DNA from: Zhengitettix transpicula
Taxonomy: Eukaryota > Arthropoda > Insecta > Orthoptera > Tetrigidae
DNA length: 64,000 nucleotides
NCBI GenBank assembly: GCA_037074705.1
Contig: CM073591.1
Coordinates: 90,004,032 to 90,068,031, forward strand
Direction: 5' to 3'
Positions 58,170-64,000 of this stretch are shown here, one piece after another. Made by a program: the position numbers and the translations under genes. The notes under the pieces were generated by a model that worked only from the letters and a program-made list of their open reading frames with translations, was not told the DNA's origin and made no database searches. Position 1 is the first letter of the stretch. Every line of letters starts with the position of its first letter.

Positions 58170-59039
58170 GAATAAGAAATATAGCCAATTCAGACAAAAA
58201 AGGTAAGATAAATACCACACAACGTTTCTGGGATCCTTATCCCTTTCGTCAGGTGCTAAGAAGGGCCTAGAGAAACACAACTATACAATATTGTAGACAG
58301 AGCTATATTACTTTCTAACTCCAAGTTACATCAACACAACGTAAATATTGTTCGAAACGTTAATCTCCAATGAGTACCCTTTAAATTTTTTTTATTAAAC
58401 AAGCAAACAGCAGACTGAACAAAATCCAACATCTGCAACATTTTGCAACACAAATTTGTCCAAATTTTCAAATAATATCAAATATCTATCATTTACAGAT
58501 CCACTAATACCGTTTCAGTCTTGATAAAAAAAACCCACAAAGACCCACTTGACACCTACAGCAAACATTGTGTTGTTACAAAATCTCTTGCTCTAATTGT
58601 AATTCCTGCTGCATAGAACAAACAAAACGTTCCCTTAATACACGTATCAAAGAACATACATCTTCCTGTTGATAAACAATCTGTAGTCTCCAAACATATC
58701 ATCACTTCTAAACATACATTTGATTGGCATAGTGCTAAGATTTTAGACATTGACCAGATACAATTCCAGACTCATTTCAGAGAAGCTTCACATTAAATTA
58801 AACATCACTGCTATTAACGGACAAACAGACACTGTGAAACTCAATAATTGCAAAACAGGCTTTTGAGTGTTGTCAACTGACAAGTGCAGTTGTGTTTCAC
58901 CAGGCTCTTCTTAGCACCTAACGAAAGACACAAGAATCCCAGAAACGTTTTGTGATATTTCTATTACCTTTTTCGTCTGAATTGGCTATCTTTCTTATTC
59001 ATTATTTTCTATCAGACGTAATTTTTTTCATTTTAATAT
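58170..59039 (+). mobile_element. Large Penelope-related inverted-repeat element
   Basis: The left arm (58170-58290: aataagaaatatagccaatt, cagac, accacacaacgtttctggga, ctttcgtcaggtgctaagaa) is repeated inverted on the right (58875-59001). The arms enclose about 580 bases that contain a decayed GIY-YIG endonuclease reading frame (58527-58806). After the right arm, the word cagacgtaatttttttcatt is shared with the copies at 61651 and 62737, so the true 3' end lies beyond the palindrome. Penelope-like elements end their single ORF with this endonuclease and often carry inverted or tandem partial copies of their terminal repeats, which fits this layout. Confidence 0.75.
58527..58806 (+). pseudogene. 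Decayed GIY-YIG endonuclease, Penelope-like type
   Basis: In one plus-strand frame: CCYKISCSNCNSCCIEQTKR then SLNTRIKEHTSS, followed by a stop. After a frame shift it continues VDKQSVVSKHIITSKH then TFDWHSAKILDID, ending HFREASHIKLN (to about 58803). This is the pattern of the C-terminal endonuclease of Penelope-like retroelements: a Y-K-I start, two Cys pairs, C-Y-I-G-x-T-K-R-S-L, R-I-K-E-H, a later H-x-F-D-W and A-K-I-L-D. Key positions are damaged: the second motif reads CCIEQT where CYIGQT is expected, and a stop and frameshift separate the halves. The reverse transcriptase is absent. Confidence 0.75.
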
Positions 59040-59280
59040 TTATATTTCACACGCACGCTAATTCAAATACTAGAAAATATTCACGTTTCATTTTCGATAA
59101 AATGGGGTATGTTATAATTTTCTTTTCTCAGGTCACATTTATTTCTGTGGTATTCCTATAAAGAAGTGAGTATTTTTTAAGCTTATATATTTACCAAGAA
59201 GACTCTAATGTGGAGTTAGAAATATTCAAAGCGAATAGTTTGTTTGCAAATTAATATTATTTCTGTGAAATTTCCGACCT
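59040..59280. other. AT-rich spacer
   Basis: No feature seen. Confidence 0.4.
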
Positions 59281-59702
59281 ACTGTGGTCCAGCGGTCAGC
59301 GACATTGCCTCGCATCACAGAGTGCCCTGGTTCAAATCGCGGCGAGGGCACGGGTGTTCTCATCGGAGGCCTCTCACTGGAGACTTTCCTGGCAACACCA
59401 GTACAATGACATCTGTGCCTAGTAAACTAGTCGAGGCACGGGAAAGGGAATGCTGCGTCCGCACAGCAAACCCATTTTCATCGGAAGGACGTGGGACAAG
59501 TACCAAGAACCCGACCTACCTGATGCAGGTTTTTCGATGGGCATACCTGCGTAATATTAAGGCAAATCGCCGGGTAGGATCCTTCATGCTACAGCCTGGT
59601 GGCCCTAGTTAATCCTTGGCTACCTTGCTCTACATTTCCGCATTCCCACTTTCTCTCACTTTCCTCCATGATATTAGAGGGGAGTGGACAGATCCATGGA
59701 AT
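59281..59702 (+). mobile_element. Chimeric SINE: tRNA-like head joined to family R body
   Basis: From 59416 onward the sequence is family R (tgcctagtaaactagtcgag, ggacgtgggacaagtacc, gggtaggatcctt, and an ending diverged after gaggggagtgg). Upstream, 59281-59415 is unrelated to other R copies and looks like a tRNA-derived head: TGGTCCAGCGG (59285-59295) fits the pol III A box TRGYNNANNGG, and GGTTCAAATCG (59329-59339) fits the B box. No A tail is left. It may be a template-switch chimera or a separate SINE family sharing its 3' part with R. Confidence 0.7.
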
Positions 59703-60103
59703 ACACTAAATATACTCTATTTTCACACACTTAAAGCAGCGCATTGACTGCTGGAATAACCCAAAATTCTGACTTTCAGTTAACGAATATTATAAAATCT
59801 GTGAATTGTTTAATGTGCCAACACTTTTACTAAATAATTGTGTGTCATTATAAAATATTAAACTGGAAGTTTAAGCAATCCTGTCACAAAAAAGATTTAA
59901 AGTATCCATTACATATTTTAGGATGGTAAATAAATAACTGCTACATATCAAATTACTAGCAAATTTCTGTGAATAAATTTGTTAGGCAGCAAGACTTATT
60001 TCGTGAGTGAAAAAATCAAGTCTTTATTACAAGTTTCACGTAGATGCAAACCTCAGTCGTTTTTAGCAGCCAATTTAATTTATCTCTGTGAAAAAAAACT
60101 CAA
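59703..60103. other. AT-rich DNA, nothing recognised
   Basis: No feature seen. Confidence 0.45.
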
Positions 60104-60347
60104 CTCCCGAGGGCGTGGGACAAGTACCAACTGCCCGAACTACCTGATGCAGGTTTTATGTGGTTTTTCCTGCATCACTTTTAGGCAAATGCAGGTTAGG
60201 ATCCATAAACTACAGATCGGGGGCCCTGGTTAACCTTTGGCTACCTTCCTCTACCCTTCCACATATCGCCTTTCAAATTCCTTCCTATGCTATTAAAGGG
60301 GAGTTGTTACCACGTGGATTACCCTCATGTAGCCTGTTACCCGAAAA
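60104..60347 (+). mobile_element. Family R retroposon, 5' truncated
   Basis: Starts within the gagggcgtgggacaagtacc block and continues to the end block gtggattaccctcatgtagc followed by ctgttacccgaaaaaa. About 240 bases; short A tail. Confidence 0.88.
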
Positions 60348-61650
60348 AATGTGTCTGTATAGTTTCAAGCATTGAGACAGAATTGTTCTATAAAAAATGT
60401 TGAATGTGAAAGGGTAAAATATGATCATTAGATGTAAGACCTTTTTTGCTGGTTAAATAAATTTTAGCGTGTATGTGGAATACTGATGTTGTTCATAAAT
60501 TATGTAGTGGAGAGTTTGGAATTTATATATTTTATTTGATGTAAGTTTGGTTGTATATTATTACATATTTGATATTAAATGGTTACATGCATGGATAATA
60601 TAATCATAAAGCACAGTAGCCGACACAATGATTAATAATTGCCTCAATGTATGATTTATGTATGGTTTACTGCATCCTCACATAACAATTTTAATTTCAA
60701 CGACCCGGCCGTACAGAAAAATGATGGCGTGAAAATTTAGTAACCTTAAGATTGTTCATACGAACGCTATCAGTCAAACAAGCATTACGAATATATTCGT
60801 CACATCTTACGATTCTTGTAGTCGAGTCACGACGTTGTTTACAGAACTGGAAACTGTAGCTTCTGAACATCTGATTCAAATCCTCTCGCTGGTTAGTAGT
60901 TCTTGCCGTTAGGCAACTAACAAAACAAAAGCATAGCTCCTCGCTGCTAGGTAAGTCATAAGTAAACTCTCCTGGTTGCTAGTTAATCAGTAAACTAAAT
61001 ATCCTGTCGCTTCTCTGTGCAGGGCTTTGAAATCTCTGTCCGCTATAAATTTCAAAAAGAGTCAAAAATTCACCTCAGAATTCATTTTTTCTGTTTTTGG
61101 ATAATGATAGTCATCAGTTCATCAGTTTCTTGGCGTCATCCTGACCCTTGCGAGTCAGGCTTCTCATTTCTCTATTTCAAATTGACCGCGACCGAATGAA
61201 ACCACCCACATTAGCATCACCTACTTTCACGTGGAAGTGAATAACCTCTTCTAATGGCGGCCGCGTATAAAATTTTTGACGAAATGTAAATAAAAAACAA
61301 CGTTATAAATAACACTATACGAATATAAAATATATACACCAAAAAAAACCTAAGGTATCGTTAAAGTTAATGGTTGATAAAATTTGTGTTATCTTAATAG
61401 AAGACGTTTCGTGAAAATTGCTGAGATAACATTCGTTTTCAGTATATAATTCTTTGGTTTCTACCCTGGCCAAAATATCGCTTTGATCATCGTCGGTTCA
61501 TCAGGTAATACACATAGTAAACCTGACGATTGTGCAGAACACATCGCTGTCAGATTATCAGAAACACTGACACTAACCAAGGTTGAATCCCGAGAATTAT
61601 GTTTGGAATACAATCACTATCTAGTAATCGTCATAAGATAATACATTGAT
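60348..61650. other. Mixed DNA, nothing recognised
   Basis: AT-rich to 60680, then a moderately GC-richer part (60690-61200) without a supported frame. It includes several ggttgcta/ggcaacta words near 60890-60990 that recall X-box half sites but do not form a clean site. Confidence 0.4.
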
Positions 61651-61686
61651 GTAATATAAGAAAGATAGCCAAATTCAGACAGAAGA

Positions 61687-61698
61687 AGTGATATTATA
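61687..61698. repeat. Target-site duplication, left copy
   Basis: AGTGATATTATA, repeated perfectly at 62239-62250, on either side of the retroposon. Confidence 0.85.
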
Positions 61699-61704
61699 TA
61701 TATA

Positions 61705-62238
61705 TTTTTTTAGGGCAACAGGCTACATGAGGGTGATCCACATTGGGCAACTCCCCTTTAAGAGCATAGGAAGGGGTTTGAAAGGGGGGATGCGTAAGGG
61801 TAGAGGTAGGTAGCAAAAGGTTTACTAGGGCCCCCGGGCTATATTTTAAGGATCCTACCCGGCATTCGCCTAAAGAAATGCAGGGAAAACCCTAGGAAAA
61901 CCTGCATCGGGTAGGTCGGGCATTGTGTACTTGTCCCACGCCCTTCCGATAGCGGGAGAGGAGTTTGCTGTGGGGGCGCAGCATTCCCTTCTCCGTGCCT
62001 CGACCAGCTTAGGAGGCAGCTGGCCGACTATTCCAATGGGAATAGGGAACAACTCTTACCGTATGCCCAAGGTCTGCGACCCCGGAACATACACCTCTCA
62101 AAACAGGCCGAGGTGCCTCGGCTCTTGGGAATCTTAGTTCAAAAACGGAGAGGAAAAGGCATACCCAAAGGCAGCCGCTTCGTATCTCTCCTAAAAGGTT
62201 CTGCCTGCGAGGGATATTCTCTCGCAGGCTTCTTTTTC
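61705..62238 (-). mobile_element. Family R retroposon nested in family P element
   Basis: Near full-length minus-strand copy: T run 61705-61711, all internal blocks, both internal hairpins, and a single 5' palindromic unit (cctgcgagggatattctctcgcagg, 62206-62230 with its inner bases differing from copy 9974). The 12-bp duplication of the host element shows that R was active after this P copy had formed. Confidence 0.92.
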
Positions 62239-62250
62239 AGTGATATTATA
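62239..62250. repeat. Target-site duplication, right copy
   Basis: Identical to 61687-61698. Confidence 0.85.
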
Positions 62251-62736
62251 AACACCAAAACAACTTTGTTTCTTTCATCAAGTGCATAGAAACGCAAGAG
62301 AATAGAGAGACACAACTGCAAGAGTCAATGACCAAAACTCAAATGGCTTTTGTCAACTGACTCGTGCAGTTGTGTCTCGCTAAGATCTTGAATTTTTCTG
62401 CACCTGAAGAAAGGAACGAAGCTTCCAGAAAAGTTGTGTCGTATTTATATTATCACTTATTTTGTCGTAATTTAGCTAGCTTTTTCTTTTAATAATTTTC
62501 AATCAGACGTAATTTTTTCCATTTTTTTAATTAAATTACGTTATACACATGAATTCATCAACATCACTGTCCGTATCGAGTTTTTTTTACGTAAGACTGA
62601 AGGTGTTCCAGGATCTTGACAAAATGAGGACCCAAAATAGCGCCGCAAATCAAAAAACAGTCAAAGTGAGAAAATCGTTTTGTCAGTCGGAAAGCTGATT
62701 GCAACCGGTTTTTGATACTGACAGGATTTCATCATG

Positions 62737-63041
62737 ATTAATAAGAAAGTTAGCCAATTCAGACAAATAGTGATAATATAAATACCACACAACGTGTCTG
62801 GGATCCTTGTGCCTTTCGTCAGGTGCGAAGAAGAACCGAGGGCGACACAACTGCACTTGTCAGCTGACAAAACTCATCATAAATTTTGGTAGTTGTGTCA
62901 CTCTCGGCTCTTCTTCGCACCTGACGAAAGGAACAGTCATCCCAGACGCGTTGTGTGGTATTTATATTATCACTTTTTTGTCTGAATTGGGTAACATTCT
63001 TATTCATTATTTTCAATCACACCTAATTTTTTTCATTTTAT
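62737..63041 (+). mobile_element. Family P palindrome, best preserved copy
   Basis: The left arm (62737-62852) and right arm (62891-63009) are about 116-119 bp and match closely throughout, from aataagaaagttagccaatt through gtgataatataaataccaca and cctttcgtcaggtgcgaaga to cgacacaact, around a 38-nt loop. Transcribed, it would fold into a single long hairpin; as DNA it could extrude a cruciform. The extension cacctaatttttttcatttt after the right arm marks the shared 3' end of the family. No coding content. Confidence 0.85.
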
Positions 63042-63806
63042 CATCATGATTGTCGAAGATGGAAAAACTGTTGTTATACGTCTTAAGTAAATGTAATAGG
63101 CTTAATACTGAATTGAAGATCGGCCGTTGCGTTTCCAACAGTACTCGGAATTGGTTTTATAAAACGTTCCCACACTCAATTCGTCAGATTCAGTTCTATA
63201 TGAACTTTACTACTCTCAAATATTTGTCTCCTACAAATTTTAATCTCACTGGAGTAACTGGAGAATTTTCGTTCTTTTTGAAAAACTTTTGTCGATGTAC
63301 TTACTAAATTCACGTACGCATTTAAATGCGTTTCACAAGGGAATTTGTTTTTGCTTAATGATTTCGAGAAATGATGCATAGATACACGAGCAAATTACTA
63401 ACTCTTCTTTTCTGTAGATAGTTTGTGTCATCAGTTGTTTGTAACCGTTCCCCGGTCTTTTCTTATGCACGCAGAATTTCCGTTTCCGGACAGTAACAGT
63501 ACAGCACTTCTGGAGCTCTCAACGCGTCGTAAAATCTTGTGTGTATATTACACAGCATTTTACATAATTGTCTCTTTAATGTATCACATTTCTACTCGTA
63601 CTATAAACGTTATTTTTTTTCTTTTGTTAATTATTTTCAACCACTTAACTTAAAGGTAATTTCATTTACAGCCTAGACATTGTCACCCTTTCATTTAATG
63701 AACATAAGAGCTTAGATTAATTCAAAGAAATATATTAGTATGTTTTTTGATATTGCATTAGTTAGTGGGGTCCACCTCTAGATGCAAACAACTTAATGTG
63801 CTGCAG
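63042..63806. other. AT-rich DNA, nothing recognised
   Basis: Consistent with intron or intergenic DNA. The end (ttaatgtgctgcag) could be a weak acceptor. Confidence 0.4.
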
Positions 63807-63856
63807 GTACAATAGATCCCCTTGAAGTTACGGTTGAAGTGGATGTTCTAATGAAG
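63807..63856 (+). CDS. Candidate short exon, unknown gene (at window edge)
   Basis: A 50-nt block between ctgcag and a consensus donor (ATGAAG then GTAAGT). Starting with two bases of a split codon it reads TIDPLEVTVEVDVLMK, alternating hydrophobic and acidic residues as in a beta strand. Its start phase accepts the single leftover base of the candidate exon at 15007-15126, which would give a Gly codon at the junction. The acceptor lacks a good pyrimidine tract. The same frame stays open to the window end at 64000 through GC-richer sequence (RLIRRLSTERLIQQVL..., ICAKCLETPAM), so the exon may be longer with no splice at 63857. Protein not recognised. Confidence 0.35.
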
Positions 63857-64000
63857 GTAAGTAGGTTAATTCGTCGCTTGTCCACTGAAAGGCTCATCCA
63901 GCAGGTATTGCGGTCGAGCATTCATCGAAATCCAAAAGTGATCTGTGCCAAATGTCTGGAGACGCCAGCCATGGCCCAGGCGACGGCTACCAATCAAAGA
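63857..64000 (+). other. GC-richer open stretch at right edge
   Basis: Open in the frame of the preceding candidate exon up to the last base, with balanced composition (about as GC-rich as the islands). It is either a continuation of coding sequence cut by the window or another non-coding island. Confidence 0.3.

Larger units (their letters stand above)
61651..62525 (+). mobile_element. Family P inverted-repeat element split by a retroposon
   Basis: The left arm begins gtaatataagaaagatagcc followed by aaattcagac (61651-61680), runs to agtgatattata (61698), and resumes after the inserted retroposon at 62239 with agtgatattataaacacc, then tttctttcatcaagtgcata. The centre (gagacacaactgcaagagtc ... 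cttttgtcaactgactcgtg) and right arm (cacctgaagaaaggaacgaa ... cgtatttatattatcactta) follow to about 62490, with the conserved extension cagacgtaattttttccatt to 62525. The empty element would be about 335 bp, close to the intact copy at 62737. Confidence 0.8.

Noticed and set aside
59281..59352. Functional tRNA gene
   Set aside because: The A and B boxes are present, but the arms do not pair properly and the segment runs directly into the R body.
61440..61530. Minus-strand CCTGATGA...GATCAAAGCG as another hammerhead-like core
   Set aside because: The CUGAUGA box is present, but the stem is poor and GAAA is replaced by CAAAG. Too weak to call.

Overview
The window looks like nuclear DNA from an animal, most likely an insect with a large, AT-rich, gene-poor genome. 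It has no dense run of long reading frames, its few plausible exons have GT-AG splice signals, it carries many dinucleotide microsatellites, and its repeats are eukaryotic: SINE-like retroposons with poly(A) tails and target-site duplications, a mariner-type transposase remnant, a PIF/Harbinger-type end with a MADF-like reading frame, and Penelope-like debris. A cockroach or termite would fit, but that is a guess from the general character of the repeats. No complete protein-coding gene, rRNA, functional tRNA or CRISPR array is visible.

Layout. (1) 1-15 kb: GC-richer non-coding islands (1-660, 3090-3430, 10987-11400, 13640-14160) separated by AT-rich DNA, two solo-LTR-like copies next to AT microsatellites (5223-6140 and 8664-9420), and a tandem pair of retroposon copies (9974-10986). 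(2) 15-30 kb: a good candidate exon at 15007-15126, several inverted-repeat elements (12448-12595, 18181-18505, 20690-20940), an island at 19010-19420, and retroposon fragments. (3) 30-38 kb: a decayed mariner transposase (about 32438-33060, minus), a truncated PIF/Harbinger-like end (33185-33560), a retroposon with a perfect 12-bp target-site duplication (33961-34397), and an island at 37540-38100. (4) 38-58 kb: a second tandem retroposon pair (42121-43122), more copies, inverted-repeat elements (45530-46200, 51865-51960, 54056-54280), a third solo-LTR-like copy between two TA arrays (54384-55339), and islands at 49490-50080 and 57340-58030. (5) 58-63 kb: a cluster of three related inverted-repeat elements. 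One encloses a decayed GIY-YIG endonuclease of Penelope-like type, one is split by a retroposon, and one is a nearly intact palindrome with arms of about 116 bp. (6) The right edge holds a short candidate exon (63807-63856).

Two repeat systems dominate. Family R is a retroposon of about 550 bp with 13 copies here. Its 5' half forms hairpins that differ between copies by paired, compensatory changes, so it is probably a structured RNA; one copy has its 5' end replaced by a tRNA-like head. Family P is a set of inverted-repeat elements with a recurrent end motif resembling a degenerate hammerhead-ribozyme core. The endonuclease fragment inside one copy ties the family to Penelope-like elements. 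The two candidate exons have compatible splice phases on the plus strand, so the window may lie largely in introns of one long gene, but this is unproven.
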